Source: Symbiobacterium thermophilum IAM 14863 (GTDB lineage: Bacteria > Bacillota > Sulfobacillia > Symbiobacteriales > Symbiobacteriaceae). Taken from it: DNA of 64,000 nucleotides. Within the stretch, counting starts at the first letter, position 1. Each line of letters starts with the position of its first letter. This document shows, one piece after another, positions 23,676 through 32,602 of the stretch. The notes beneath the pieces were generated by a model. That model was not told the DNA's origin. It did no database searches and was given only the letters and a program-made list of their open reading frames with translations. The DNA is taken from NCBI RefSeq assembly GCF_000009905.1, contig NC_006177.1:3172595-3236594 (forward strand). Reading direction: 5' to 3'. Made by a program: the position numbers and the translations under genes.

Positions 23676-24473
23676 CTATGCCCCTTCCCGTACCGGAGCG
23701 CCCTCCGTCACCGCGGCACGCCGGCCGCCGGTGCTGGGCAGGTAGATGGAGAGCTTCTCCCGCAAGTTTCGGGGGTTCTCGCCGGCCTGAATGCCTTCGA
23801 TCCCCACGATGATCATCTCGTTAAAGTGGGTCAGCTGCTTGGCGATGGCCTTGATCTTGTAGCCCATCGGAAGGAAGAAGAGGTTGGCGGACCCCAGGCC
23901 GTAGAGGGTGGCCAGGAAGGCGACGGCGATCGCCGGCCCAAGCGTGTCCGGCTCGCTGAGACGGCCCATGATGGTGATGAGCCCCATCACGGTGCCCATG
24001 ATGCCCAGGGTGGGCGCATAGCCGCCGGCGGTATCAAAGACCGCCGCGCCCCGGATGATCTCATCGGCCTGCTGCTCGCTCATCGCCCGCATGACCGCGA
24101 CCACCTGTTCGGGATCCGCGCCGTCCACGGCCATGGTGAGCCCCCGCTGCACCACGGGGTTCTCGGCGTGCTCGGCGTCTTCCTGCAGGGACAGCAGGCC
24201 GTTGCGGCGGGCCTTCTCGGCCAGGCCGACGAGGAGGTCGATCATCCCCTGGTAGTCCCGCTTCGGCGGCGAGAAGGCCATCTTGAGCACCCTGGGGACC
24301 TGCTTCAGGTCCTCGACGGCACTGGACACGATCGTGGCACCAATGGAGCCGCCGACGACGATGAGGAAGGCGCTGATGCCGAGCAGCGAGTCGAGGGTCA
24401 CGTGCTCCAGGTACGCGCCGACGGCGATGGCAATGATGGCGAACAGCAGCCCGCCGATAGTTGCGAGATCCAA
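23676..24473 (-). CDS. motA: Flagellar motor stator protein MotA
   Basis: This 265-residue, four-helix stator subunit of the MotA/MotP family has GGLLFAIIAIAVGAYLEH at the N-terminus, charged cytoplasmic loop residues, the essential proline in GGYAPTLGIMGTVMGLITIM (residues about 150-170), and YGLGSANLFFLPMGYKIKAIA. It is transcribed after the flagellin terminator, with its own GAGGAGGGAG ribosome site, and directly precedes motB. Confidence 0.95.
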   Translation of the reverse strand: MDLATIGGLLFAIIAIAVGAYLEHVTLDSLLGISAFLIVVGGSIGATIVSSAVEDLKQVPRVLKMAFSPPKRDYQGMIDLLVGLAEKARRNGLLSLQEDAEHAENPVVQRGLTMAVDGADPEQVVAVMRAMSEQQADEIIRGAAVFDTAGGYAPTLGIMGTVMGLITIMGRLSEPDTLGPAIAVAFLATLYGLGSANLFFLPMGYKIKAIAKQLTHFNEMIIVGIEGIQAGENPRNLREKLSIYLPSTGGRRAAVTEGAPVREGA

Positions 24474-24507
24474 GAGACTCCCTCCTCAGTGACCGCCTGC
24501 TGCGATA

Positions 24508-24539
24508 GACGCCGTCCCCCCGTCCGGGGGGACGGCGTC
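24508..24539 (-). terminator. Terminator after flagellin
   Basis: A long GACGCCGTCCCCC/GGGGGACGGCGTC stem lies between the flagellin stop and motA. It has no long T-run but a very stable stem. Confidence 0.8.
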
Positions 24540-24562
24540 CCCGGTATGCGCTATGGTTTCGC

Positions 24563-25390
24563 TTACCGCAGCAGCGACAGGATGGACTGGGTGGACATGT
24601 TGGCCTGGGCCAGCATGGCGGTCGAGGCCTGCTGCAGGATCTGGTACTTGGTGAAGGTGGCCATCTCAAGGGCCATATCGGCGTCGCGGATGCGGCTCTC
24701 GGCGGCGGTCAGGTTCTCGGCCTGGATCTTCAGCGTTTCGATGGCGCCCTCCAGGCGGTTCTGATAGGCACCGAAGGTGGCACGAGTGGAGCTCACCGTG
24801 TCAATGGCGTTGTCCAGCGTGCTGATGGCGGTGGTGGCGTCGCTCTTCGTGGAAATTGTAAGCTCACTGATTTTCAGCCCGGTATCAGTGAGATCCGCCA
24901 TCTGGAGCGTAATGACGTCGTTGTCGGGATCGGCACCAGGACCGACGTGAATGTCGAAGGTTGCACTCGCCGCATCCGCATTCAGCAACTCCTTCTCGTT
25001 GAAGGTGGTGCTGTTGGCCGTACGCTCGATTTCTTCAATAAGCTGCGCGAACTCCTTGTTCAGCAACTGCCGGTCCGGATCGTCCAGGGTATCGCTCGCC
25101 GCCTGAACGGCCAGCTCCCGCATGCGCTGGAGCATGTCCTGAATCTTCTGCGCACCGCCCTCGGCCGTCTGGATTAGGGACACGCCGTCCTGTGCATTCC
25201 GAACGGCCATATTCAGGCCGCGGATCTGAGCACGCATCTTCTCCGATACCGCGAGGCCGGCCGCGTCGTCGGCAGCCCGGTTGACCCGGTAGCCCGAGGA
25301 CAGCTTCTCCAAGGACTTAGTCATGGCACCGTGGTTGATGGTCAGCGCACGCCATGCATTCAGTGCAGCCAGGTTCGTGTTGATACGCAC
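24563..25390 (-). CDS. hag: Flagellin
   Basis: This 275-residue filament protein has conserved D0/D1 termini: MRINTNLAALNAWRALTIN...SLEKLSSGYRVNRAADDAAGLAVSEKMR at the start and SRIRDADMALEMATFTKYQILQQASTAMLAQAN at the end. The middle is short, giving a minimal flagellin like that of B. subtilis Hag. The GTG start at 25390 follows AAGGAGG. The 217-bp upstream region (25391-25607) should carry a sigma-28 promoter. I see a GCCGTATT at about -10 (near 25510) but no clean TAAA at the right spacing. Confidence 0.97.
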   Translation of the reverse strand: MRINTNLAALNAWRALTINHGAMTKSLEKLSSGYRVNRAADDAAGLAVSEKMRAQIRGLNMAVRNAQDGVSLIQTAEGGAQKIQDMLQRMRELAVQAASDTLDDPDRQLLNKEFAQLIEEIERTANSTTFNEKELLNADAASATFDIHVGPGADPDNDVITLQMADLTDTGLKISELTISTKSDATTAISTLDNAIDTVSSTRATFGAYQNRLEGAIETLKIQAENLTAAESRIRDADMALEMATFTKYQILQQASTAMLAQANMSTQSILSLLR

Positions 25391-25607
25391 GTTAGCAGCC
25401 TCCTTGCTCCTGTTGTACTCGTCGCACCCAGATGACGCCCCGGCATCCCTGCCGGCCGGTATTGAAGATCATCGCCACCTGGTTCGACAATCTATGAATG
25501 AATACGGCAGGGCCTAGAATTAATCTCGAGTCGACGCGATTAGCGTCACTTCAGGCGGGGTTTTCCCGCATAATCGTCAAATAGCTCGCTGTTTCATCCC
25601 GTTCGGC

Positions 25608-25982
25608 CTACCGCTTTTCGTCTAACATCCGACCAGCGTGCCCAGATTTCATGACTCGCCGTGCACTGCGAGCCGCCGACCTTGCCTGCGCCGCGGCATT
25701 CGAAATCCGCGCCAGCTCAGCCATGAACCGGCGCATCTCGGCGTCGAGCGCCTGCTGTTGCTGAGTAAGGGCTTGAAGCTCCTCACGAAATCGGACTTCG
25801 TCCCCTGGCAGGAACAGCGAAACCGCCGCCTGCACCGCCGCATCCCGGCGACTAACGAGTTCGTCCACCTGGTCCACCGTCGCAGGGGTCGGGGGCTCCT
25901 GCAGGGCCTTCAGGAGCTCCCCACCCGCTTCGTACGCCCGCTGGTACGCCTCGTGGAGGCGCTTCTGCCTATCCGCTGACAT
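25608..25982 (-). CDS. Small helical protein in the fliS operon, FliT-like position
   Basis: This 124-residue, Glu/Gln/Ala/Arg-rich, all-helical protein overlaps the end of fliS by 14 bases. It contains VDQVDELVSRRDAAVQAA and EELQALTQQQQALDAEMRRFMAEL. FliT-type chaperones for the FliD cap occupy this position and have this composition, but sequence similarity cannot be confirmed by eye. The ATG at 25982 is chosen; the frame extends further upstream inside fliS. Confidence 0.7.
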   Translation of the reverse strand: MSADRQKRLHEAYQRAYEAGGELLKALQEPPTPATVDQVDELVSRRDAAVQAAVSLFLPGDEVRFREELQALTQQQQALDAEMRRFMAELARISNAAAQARSAARSARRVMKSGHAGRMLDEKR

Positions 25983-26364
25983 GGGTGCCCCGCTGCGCGC
26001 GGACCTGGCGCGCGGCCTCCCTCCAAGCACCGGCCATGTCGCCGACGGTGGCCGAAACCTCACGAAAAGCCTCGATGTCCTTCTTCAGCAGGCCCTGGCT
26101 GAGCCGCCAGGTCCAGTAGTCGTACAGACGATCCAGGTTTCGCGCAATCTCACCCGCCTCAGGGTTCAGCGCGGTCCGCAATTCCGTGAAGATCTGCTGC
26201 GCCCTGCCCACGTACGCGCTCACTTCGCCGTACCTGCCTTGCTGAAGGGCGAGGGCCGCCTTGTCGATGAAGCGCTGGGCGCCCTCGTAGAGCAGGGCCA
26301 CCTGATCCTCAGGGGCTGTGGTTTGCACTTGATACGCCTTGTACTGGTTCAACCCGCTCACCAT
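25969..26364 (-). CDS. fliS: Flagellar export chaperone FliS
   Basis: This 131-residue, four-helix flagellin chaperone has the family opening NQYKAYQVQTTAPEDQVALLYEGAQRFIDKA and the central ALNPEAGEIARNLDRLYDYWTWRL. In related bacteria it keeps flagellin unfolded for export and joins the FliW/CsrA feedback; neither fliW nor csrA is in this window. It lies just downstream of fliD. Confidence 0.95.
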   Translation of the reverse strand: MVSGLNQYKAYQVQTTAPEDQVALLYEGAQRFIDKAALALQQGRYGEVSAYVGRAQQIFTELRTALNPEAGEIARNLDRLYDYWTWRLSQGLLKKDIEAFREVSATVGDMAGAWREAARQVRAQRGTHVSG

Positions 26365-26385
26365 GGTGATCCCCGCTTCCCTCCA

Positions 26386-27816
26386 TCAGGACTGCGACTG
26401 GGAACGACCCAGGAGCATCAGGGCGAGGTAATTGCCCTGGCCTTGCAGCCTAGCCATCGCCTCTTCCATGCGGGCGAATTGGAGCCTCAACACTTTTTCC
26501 CGCTGCTCCAGCTGCACCTCGATGCGCTCGATCGTGTCTCTGATTCGGTCGATCTGCTGGCTCAGGCTTTTGTCCCGAACCTCAAGTGCCCCCGACTGAC
26601 TGTCGAGAAGCGACTTGATGTAGTCATTCATCTGAACGGCAATGCCTTTTTGGCCGTCCTCGTTCAGTCCAAACAGCCGGGCTACGCCTTCCGGGTCCCG
26701 CTGGAGCACTTCCCTCAGCTTCTCCTCGTCGACGACGATCTTGCCGAAGTCGGCCGTACCGTAGGCCCCGGTGGACACCCCGATCTGGCTGAGCATCTTC
26801 ATCGACGCCGGCATGCCGGCGACTTCCGTAGAGAAGAACTGCCGCATGCGGGACTGGATCGAACGCACCAGGCTCTCGCCGGTCAGGGCCGCCCCGGTCT
26901 TCTTTTCCACATCGTAGGCGCTCAGTTTCTTCAGCAGGTCCTGCAGCGAGTTGACCGCGTTCACCCAGTCCTTGACGACCTGCACGATCTTGTCGATGTC
27001 GCTGGACACGGTCATGGAGACGACATCGTCCCCACTGGGCTTCTTCACGGTAATCTTGATGCCCGGCAGGATGTTGTCAAAGGTGTTTGTTGAACTCTTG
27101 TAAGGTTCACCGTTCAAAATGATTTCTGCATCCTGCGCCTCTGAAAGCACCAGTTGATTCGCACCGGTCAGGCCGAGAATGTCCTCCAGCAGGTTGCCGT
27201 AGGTCTGCCCCTGTGGCGGCTGCCCGGGAACCTCATTTTCAAGCCGAATCACGTTCGCCGACCCGGACTTGGCTGCGGTGAGTACCAACCGGAACTTGCC
27301 TTCGCTCACCATCACGACATGGGCCAGCACGCCGCTGTCGGCGGCGTTGATCTTCGCCGCGAGGGAGCTCAGGGTATCGGTCTCCTCCACGGTGATGGTC
27401 TTCAGCGCATTCGGATCCGTCCCGATGTCGAACGTGCCGGCCCAGCCCAGCTGCTCGTCGGCCGCCTTGTAGGCCGCCTCCGACTGGGTGGTGATCACAT
27501 GGCTCTGCGCCAGCTTCACGACCTGCAGGGTGTAGCTGGTCTGGGCGGCACCCGCGTCGGCCGTGACGGTCGCTACCGAATTGTCACTCAGCTCCACCTT
27601 GCGGGAGCGGAAGAGCGTCGGGAAGCGCAGTTGGTCCAGCTTGGACTGGATGTTGGTGAGCGCCGAACGGACGTCCCGCCAGGCCTTCTGCTTGGCCTCG
27701 AGCTGTTCCTGCTTCTCCTCCTGCCGGTAGATCCGGACCCGTTCCAGCTCCAACAGGGCCGAGATCAGCGTCTCGGTGTCGGCGCCGGAGATGAGCCCGC
27801 CGAGTCGCATGCTCAC
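26386..27816 (-). CDS. fliD: Flagellar filament cap protein FliD
   Basis: This 476-residue cap protein (HAP2) polymerises flagellin at the filament tip. The N-terminal MRLGGLISGADTETLISALLELERVRI and the coiled-coil-forming C-terminus (SQQIDRIRDTIERIEVQLEQREKVLRLQFARMEEAMARLQGQGNYL) are typical. The middle holds the two beta-rich domains, including LLEDILGLTGANQLVLSEAQDAEIILNGE. The GTG start at 27816 follows GGGGGTGG; an ATG two codons later is possible. Confidence 0.96.
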   Translation of the reverse strand: MSMRLGGLISGADTETLISALLELERVRIYRQEEKQEQLEAKQKAWRDVRSALTNIQSKLDQLRFPTLFRSRKVELSDNSVATVTADAGAAQTSYTLQVVKLAQSHVITTQSEAAYKAADEQLGWAGTFDIGTDPNALKTITVEETDTLSSLAAKINAADSGVLAHVVMVSEGKFRLVLTAAKSGSANVIRLENEVPGQPPQGQTYGNLLEDILGLTGANQLVLSEAQDAEIILNGEPYKSSTNTFDNILPGIKITVKKPSGDDVVSMTVSSDIDKIVQVVKDWVNAVNSLQDLLKKLSAYDVEKKTGAALTGESLVRSIQSRMRQFFSTEVAGMPASMKMLSQIGVSTGAYGTADFGKIVVDEEKLREVLQRDPEGVARLFGLNEDGQKGIAVQMNDYIKSLLDSQSGALEVRDKSLSQQIDRIRDTIERIEVQLEQREKVLRLQFARMEEAMARLQGQGNYLALMLLGRSQSQS

Positions 27817-27827
27817 GGGACCACCCC

Positions 27828-28175
27828 CTAGACCTTCTCGTCAATCAGCAGGCCGAGGGACCGCTCCATCGCCAGCAGCGCCTCCAGCAGCCGCTCCGGC
27901 GGGAACTCCCGCAGCACCTCGTCCGTGGTCACGTCCACCACCTTGATGACAATGCGGTTGCCTTCCACCACTTTGAACTGCACGGCCTTGTTGAACAACT
28001 CGGCCGCGGAGTTCATCTTCTCGGCCAGTTCCTCCGCCTGTTCCTTTGACAGCGGTTGGCTCTGCTTCCGCTGCTCCTCCTGCGTTTGGAGCTTCCCCAA
28101 GTCAGCCGTCTCACGCGGCGTCACGGTCCGGTCGGGGACCGGAGTCGGGCCGCTGACGGGTGCCGTCACCTTCAT
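27828..28175 (-). CDS. flaG: FlaG family protein
   Basis: This 115-residue protein has a variable Pro/Thr-rich N-terminus and the conserved FlaG C-terminal domain: KAVQFKVVEGNRIVIKVVDVTTDEVLREFPPERLLEAL. FlaG proteins influence filament length and sit next to fliD in many Firmicutes. It has a GGAGG site before the ATG. Confidence 0.93.
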   Translation of the reverse strand: MKVTAPVSGPTPVPDRTVTPRETADLGKLQTQEEQRKQSQPLSKEQAEELAEKMNSAAELFNKAVQFKVVEGNRIVIKVVDVTTDEVLREFPPERLLEALLAMERSLGLLIDEKV

Positions 28176-28200
28176 CCCTCATGCCTCCCTTGGAAGCCAA

Positions 28201-29082
28201 CTATCGGAACATGTAGTCCATCAGCGACTTCGGCAGAGCCATGCTGAACGCCGTCAGGGCCACCTGGAAGGCCTGCTGCGCCTGGGTCATCTCCATCACA
28301 GCTTCTGCAATGTCGCCGCCGCTAATCTTACCCAGCCGCTCTTCGACCGTAATCAGGCCGTCACGGGAATACCCTTCGAACTGCTCCACCTGCTGGTAGG
28401 CCAGCCCGACCTCCGACCGTCGGGCCAGCAACTCGTCGGCGGCAGCCTGCACCTTGTCCAGGTGCTTTGTGACATCCTCAACGGTGCCGGTGCGGATGGC
28501 GTTTGCCACCTCGGTCAGGGTAGCGATGATTTCATAGGGCAGTTCATCGCCATGGATGTTGATCGCCACCTTGTACCCCGGCGCGATCTCCCGTTCGATC
28601 TTGTGCTTGCTGCCCTTGTACTCCACACCGCCCGAGCCGTCATCCTCAAAGGGCTGTGTGTCCGCGGCCCACCCCGCGAACACGTAGCGCCCGCGGTGCT
28701 GTGTGTTCATCTCCCTCTTGATCGCATCCCGCAGCCCTTCGATCTGCAGCGCTAGGTTCTCCCTGGCCGTGGACTCCTGATTGGCCGGTGATCCGAACTG
28801 GATCATCGTCTCATAGACCGCCTGAAGGTCTTCTGACATGGCCGTCAGGCTGGTCTCCGCGATCGAAAGCCACTCCTTCGCGTCGGTGGCGGCCCGTTGC
28901 GCCCGCTCCAGCTTCACCTTCATGCCGGTCAGGTCGATCGCCTCGATTACCCGCTGCGGGTCGTCGGAGGGACGCTCGAGGGCGCGGCCGTAAACCCTCT
29001 TCTGCGCCCTGGCGTACTGCGCGCGGAGGCCCTCCAGCTCCCGGATGGCCGTGTTGACGAGCATCCAGTTCGTTACACGCAT
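28201..29082 (-). CDS. flgL: Hook-filament junction protein FlgL
   Basis: This 293-residue junction protein (HAP3) begins MRVTNWMLVNTAIRELEGLRAQYARAQKRVYGRALERPSDDP and ends AQQAFQVALTAFSMALPKSLMDYMF, the flagellin-like coiled-coil ends. It is directly downstream of flgK, as usual. Confidence 0.95.
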   Translation of the reverse strand: MRVTNWMLVNTAIRELEGLRAQYARAQKRVYGRALERPSDDPQRVIEAIDLTGMKVKLERAQRAATDAKEWLSIAETSLTAMSEDLQAVYETMIQFGSPANQESTARENLALQIEGLRDAIKREMNTQHRGRYVFAGWAADTQPFEDDGSGGVEYKGSKHKIEREIAPGYKVAINIHGDELPYEIIATLTEVANAIRTGTVEDVTKHLDKVQAAADELLARRSEVGLAYQQVEQFEGYSRDGLITVEERLGKISGGDIAEAVMEMTQAQQAFQVALTAFSMALPKSLMDYMFR

Positions 29083-29092
29083 GCGATCACCC

Positions 29093-30769
29093 CTAGGACA
29101 CCGCGTTGATCAGGGTCTGCAGCATCTCGTCCAGTACCGTCAGCACCCGGGCCACGGCGGCGAAGGCCTTCTGCTCCGCCGTCATCAGCGCGATCTCCTC
29201 ATCGATGGAGACCCCCCACTTGGACGAGCGCTGCTCCTGGGCCACCTGAATATGGGCTTCGGCAATCTCGTTGTCGTGAATTGCGGCCTTCCCCCGGGAG
29301 CCGATCAGGCCCACAAGGTTCCGATACCACGTTGTCGGCGAACTGGACTTGTCGACGACGACGGGCTGGGACGTCTTGTAGTCCTCGCCGCTGCCGTCCA
29401 GCGCGACCAGCGTCTGATCATAGCGGCGGTGGTGCAGGACCTCCGGCGGGATCTTTACCCAGATTTCTTCACCCGTTTCGGGATCAACCGTTTTTTCCTC
29501 GGTCAGCGTGATGGTGATCGAGCCGTCGACATTCTGGTACCACGTGCCTCGCTGCTCGACAGTCACGTAGTTGCCCGTTTCACTGTCGAGGTAGGTATGG
29601 ACGAACTTGACCGACAGGTCCTTCCCCAGGGTCAGCGTCTTCTCGATCGCTGGACCATCGGGGTCCGTCCACGTGTATTCGCCAGCATACTGCGGCCACA
29701 TGCCGTACGACAGCTGGTAGATCCGGTCGGCAATGGTGCCGTCCATCTGAAGGGCCTGCTCGTCCCCCGCCGCTGCGATCTTCCGCGGCGTCAGGTCCGG
29801 GTGCACGTAGACGCCGCCCGGCACATCGTCCTGGATGAGGAAGAAATCGCCGCCCTCATGGCCGTCCAGATCGTAACCTTGCCGGTGCCAGTAGTTGACT
29901 TCCCGCGCCACGTTCTTCGCCAGCTTGTCCACTTCGGCGATAACATGCTGCAGATCCCCGTCCCGCATCTCCAGCAGGGCCGACAGCACGCCGTGGCCGG
30001 AGTACGCGGGCAGATTGAACCCCTGCCATTTGACGGTGGGACCATTTTCGCCCTCGACGACCTCCAGCAGATTGATGGCCGTGCCGTCCACCGCCGGGAC
30101 CGAGCCGATCATCACCCGGACCGTGCCGTCCTCCAGGTACGTGACCCGGGCCCCGGTCAGCCGGGCCAGCTCGTCCAGCACGCGGTCCCGCTGGTCCATC
30201 AGGTCCGCGGCCATCTCCGAGGACCCCACCATGGTGGCGATGCGGCTGTTCAGGTTGCGCAGGTTCTCCAGGTGGGCGTTGATCTCCGTCACCGCGCCCT
30301 GGATCTTCTCGTTGATCTGGCTCTTGATCAGGGTGAGCTGGGACATCGCCTCGTGGATGTGCTGGACGAAACGCCGCCCGGCTTCGATGGCCTCGATGCG
30401 CAGCACCTCGTCCGCCGGGTCCTCAGACACCGCCTTGAAGGCGTCGAAGAACCGGTCGATGGCCTGGGCCAGGCCGCCCTCGATCGGGTCGCCGAAGATG
30501 TCCTCCACCCGGGCCATGAGGTCGGCCCGAATCGAGGCGTAGCCGGCGCTGGACTGCGCCCGGCGGTACTGGAAGTCGATAAACAGGTCACGCATCCGCA
30601 CCACTTCGGGAAGCCGCCCGAAGGGGTCCACCCGGTTCTCCAGGGTGCGGCGGGTGTAGTTCGGATCGTTGGCGTTGGCGATGTTCTCCAGATGCAGATG
30701 CATCGCCCACTGGGAGGACTGCAGGGCACGCGTGGCCGTGTAGAAACCTGAGCTGATTCCACGGATCAC
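29093..30769 (-). CDS. flgK: Hook-filament junction protein FlgK
   Basis: This 558-residue junction protein (HAP1) has the N-terminal TATRALQSSQWAMHLHLENIANANDPNYTRRTL, IDFQYRRAQSSAGYA and AIDRFFDAFKAVSEDPADEVLR. The C-terminal end is GVSIDEEIALMTAEQKAFAAVARVLTVLDEMLQTLIN. The central 200 residues form an inserted variable domain (with DGSITITLTEEKTVDPETGEE), which makes it somewhat larger than standard FlgK. The GTG start at 30769 follows GGGGGAAG. Confidence 0.95.
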   Translation of the reverse strand: MIRGISSGFYTATRALQSSQWAMHLHLENIANANDPNYTRRTLENRVDPFGRLPEVVRMRDLFIDFQYRRAQSSAGYASIRADLMARVEDIFGDPIEGGLAQAIDRFFDAFKAVSEDPADEVLRIEAIEAGRRFVQHIHEAMSQLTLIKSQINEKIQGAVTEINAHLENLRNLNSRIATMVGSSEMAADLMDQRDRVLDELARLTGARVTYLEDGTVRVMIGSVPAVDGTAINLLEVVEGENGPTVKWQGFNLPAYSGHGVLSALLEMRDGDLQHVIAEVDKLAKNVAREVNYWHRQGYDLDGHEGGDFFLIQDDVPGGVYVHPDLTPRKIAAAGDEQALQMDGTIADRIYQLSYGMWPQYAGEYTWTDPDGPAIEKTLTLGKDLSVKFVHTYLDSETGNYVTVEQRGTWYQNVDGSITITLTEEKTVDPETGEEIWVKIPPEVLHHRRYDQTLVALDGSGEDYKTSQPVVVDKSSSPTTWYRNLVGLIGSRGKAAIHDNEIAEAHIQVAQEQRSSKWGVSIDEEIALMTAEQKAFAAVARVLTVLDEMLQTLINAVS

Positions 30770-30782
30770 CGCCGCTTCCCCC

Positions 30783-31130
30783 TTACGTCTTCTTGTTCAG
30801 CATGCGCCCGCCGGCGCGCTTCGTCACGGTTGACGGATAGCCCACGCTATTCAGCTCCGGCCCGCCGAGCAGGAGCCGCATCAGGAAGTCCACCCGCTGG
30901 CTCTCGGCCTCCAGAAGGCTCTGGAGCTTCACCTTCTCCCGTTCGAGTTCCTCGTAGATTGCCCGCATCTTCTCAGGGCTTCCGTCGATCTCGGCCTCCT
31001 GCAGGGCTTTGAGCAGAGCCTCCTGCTGCCTGGATCCTTCCAGCAGGCCCTGGTGGTCCCGCTGAATCACCCGCTGCACCTGAAGGCGGGTGAGTTCGAT
31101 CATCTCGCGGAGGAGGGCAGACGCGCTCAT
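30783..31130 (-). CDS. flgN: Flagellar chaperone FlgN
   Basis: This 115-residue, all-helical, highly charged chaperone for FlgK and FlgL contains LLEGSRQQEALLKALQEAEIDG and YEELEREKVKLQSLLEAESQRVDFLMRLLLGG. It overlaps flgM by four bases (ATGA) and precedes flgK. Confidence 0.9.
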   Translation of the reverse strand: MSASALLREMIELTRLQVQRVIQRDHQGLLEGSRQQEALLKALQEAEIDGSPEKMRAIYEELEREKVKLQSLLEAESQRVDFLMRLLLGGPELNSVGYPSTVTKRAGGRMLNKKT

Positions 31131-31426
31131 CCGTCGATCACCCCCAGCCGGAGCAGCCGTTCGGCCAGCTGGTGGGGATCGACCCGGTACTCGCCGCGGG
31201 CGATCTGCTCCTTCAGCCGGGCGATGACCTCCGCCCGCACCGGCGGCAGAACGGCGAGCGCCGGCTTCAGCTCGCTCACCTGCACGGAGCGGTCGGAGAT
31301 GGAGAGCTGATCGGGCGGCTGGACGCCCGGCGATCCGGCGCTGCGCCGCACCTCACGCCCGGAGCGCGAAAAGCCGGGGCGCTGCACGCCGGGCAGCCCC
31401 GAGAGATCTCGCCGGTCAATCTTCAT
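31127..31426 (-). CDS. flgM: Anti-sigma-28 factor FlgM
   Basis: This 99-residue protein has a disordered Arg/Pro/Ser-rich N-terminus and a C-terminal sigma-binding region LPPVRAEVIARLKEQIARGEYRVDPHQLAERLLRLG. It holds FliA inactive until hook completion lets it be exported. It is first of flgM-flgN-flgK-flgL. The start ATG at 31426 lacks a strong ribosome site (GGGGGTTGGG). Confidence 0.93.
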   Translation of the reverse strand: MKIDRRDLSGLPGVQRPGFSRSGREVRRSAGSPGVQPPDQLSISDRSVQVSELKPALAVLPPVRAEVIARLKEQIARGEYRVDPHQLAERLLRLGVIDG

Positions 31427-31490
31427 GTGCGTCCCAACCCCCTCGATCTGATACTTCTTACATGGCTCAAAACGCCTCGAAGATTAACCC

Positions 31491-31543
31491 AGTTCGCGGC
31501 GAATCAGCATGGCTTTGCACGAACTAGGGCCCATTTTCGCCGC
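31491..31543 (-). promoter_or_regulatory. Interleaved inverted repeats in the leader of flgM
   Basis: Two inverted repeats overlap: GCGGCGAA (31543-31536) with TTCGCCGC (31503-31496), and AGTTCG (31525-31520) with CGAACT (31496-31491). Their order is 1-2-1'-2', so the RNA could form either stem or a pseudoknot. It lies 13 bases after the upstream stop and 64 bases before flgM. No known family is recognised. Confidence 0.4.
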
Positions 31544-31556
31544 AATGCACCCAATA

Positions 31557-32300
31557 TTAACGTGGAGCCTTCTTGCCCCTGAGGTTGAGCAGCAGCAGCA
31601 CCTCGCCCCGGGGCACGCCAAGAGCCTCGGCGATCTCCACAGGGCTCTTGCCCTCGTCGGCCAGGCGCCACACCGCCTGGCGCAGGTCGCCGTAGCGATC
31701 GGCCGGGGCCTGGGGGCGTGCCGGCTCCGCGGGCGAAGGCTCCGCGGGAGGGGCCTCTGCCGGCTGCGACGGTTGCCCGGGGCTTGCGAATTGTCCCGAG
31801 TCTGCAGCCTGCCGGGAACCCCCCGCCTGCTGGGAGCCCGCCGCCGGACCGGATGGCACGGCTGTGCTCCCGGCCCCGGCGCGGGACCGCCGGCCTCGCT
31901 TCGGCTTCTGCTGGGCGGCTTCGACCTCCGGCGCTCGCTCCGGTTGCGGCTGAGGCGCTTCCTGGTCCCCGGCGTCCGGCGGCGCAGGGGCCGGAGGACG
32001 CCCGTCCGGCGGCGCGTCCGCCTGCGGCTGCGTCCCGGACTTGGCCCGGGACCGCGCCTTCGCCTGCACCTCGGCGACCGCCCGGATCTCCAACTGGGCG
32101 GCCAGGTCGTTGAGCCGCGCCATCCGCTGGTCGATCTCATCCAGCAGGGCCTCGGCGCTCATGATCACCTCGGCCGTCAGCCGCTCCAGCCGGGTGATCT
32201 CCGCCAGCATCCGCTGCTGCCTGACCGTCACCTGGTAAACGGCGTAGGCCAGCGCGCCGACCGCTGCCAGGGCCAGGACGAGATAGAGAAAGGTCTCCAT
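31557..32300 (-). CDS. SwrB/YlxL-like protein (DUF6115-type C-terminus)
   Basis: This 247-residue protein has one N-terminal membrane helix (residues about 3-22), a short coiled coil (RQQRMLAEITRLERLTAEVIM), a long Pro/Ala/Gln-rich disordered middle (about 80-200) and a compact helical C-terminus (AVWRLADEGKSPVEIAEALGVPRGEVLLLLNL). SwrB in B. subtilis has this plan and place after sigD and promotes assembly of the flagellar type III export gate. The equivalent role here is inferred from order and architecture. Confidence 0.75.
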   Translation of the reverse strand: METFLYLVLALAAVGALAYAVYQVTVRQQRMLAEITRLERLTAEVIMSAEALLDEIDQRMARLNDLAAQLEIRAVAEVQAKARSRAKSGTQPQADAPPDGRPPAPAPPDAGDQEAPQPQPERAPEVEAAQQKPKRGRRSRAGAGSTAVPSGPAAGSQQAGGSRQAADSGQFASPGQPSQPAEAPPAEPSPAEPARPQAPADRYGDLRQAVWRLADEGKSPVEIAEALGVPRGEVLLLLNLRGKKAPR

Positions 32301-32602
32301 GGGCTACCCCCTCAGGCGCATTTCACGTTTCATCCACGCAGCGCAGGGCAGCGCACCCGTGCGCACCGCCGTTATGCCCCAGACTCTCGCCACGAGGCCT
32401 CCATCCGCCGAACGGAGGGCACGCTCCGGCACGGGCCGACCCGGCACGCCTTCAACTCCCGGGCACAGGGCTTCGCCGCGGCTCACCACTCACGGCCGCC
32501 CTCCCCGCACACAGCCGCTCACAGCCGCTCTCACCACTCACAACTCACAGCCCACATCTCGCCGCCTCGGCTCCCGGCCCAGGTCGGCCGACACCCCACG
32601 GC
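32301..32602. other. 302-bp intergenic stretch with GTGAG-type short repeats
   Basis: It separates fliA from the SwrB-like gene. On the minus strand, from about 32560 to 32479, GTGAGTT, GTGAGTG and GTGAGAG follow one another, then CGGCTGTGAG, CGGCTGTG and a second GTGAGTGGTGAG. A 61-codon frame (32489-32304) crosses it without a ribosome site and is not accepted. No clear terminator or promoter is seen. Confidence 0.55.

Noticed and set aside
25500-25560. Clear sigma-28 promoter for flagellin
   Set aside because: A GCCGTATT -10-like string exists but no TAAA-type -35 at the required 15-base spacing, so it was not listed as a feature.
32304-32489. 61-codon frame before the SwrB-like gene
   Set aside because: No ribosome site, covers repeat-rich intergenic DNA, no recognisable features.
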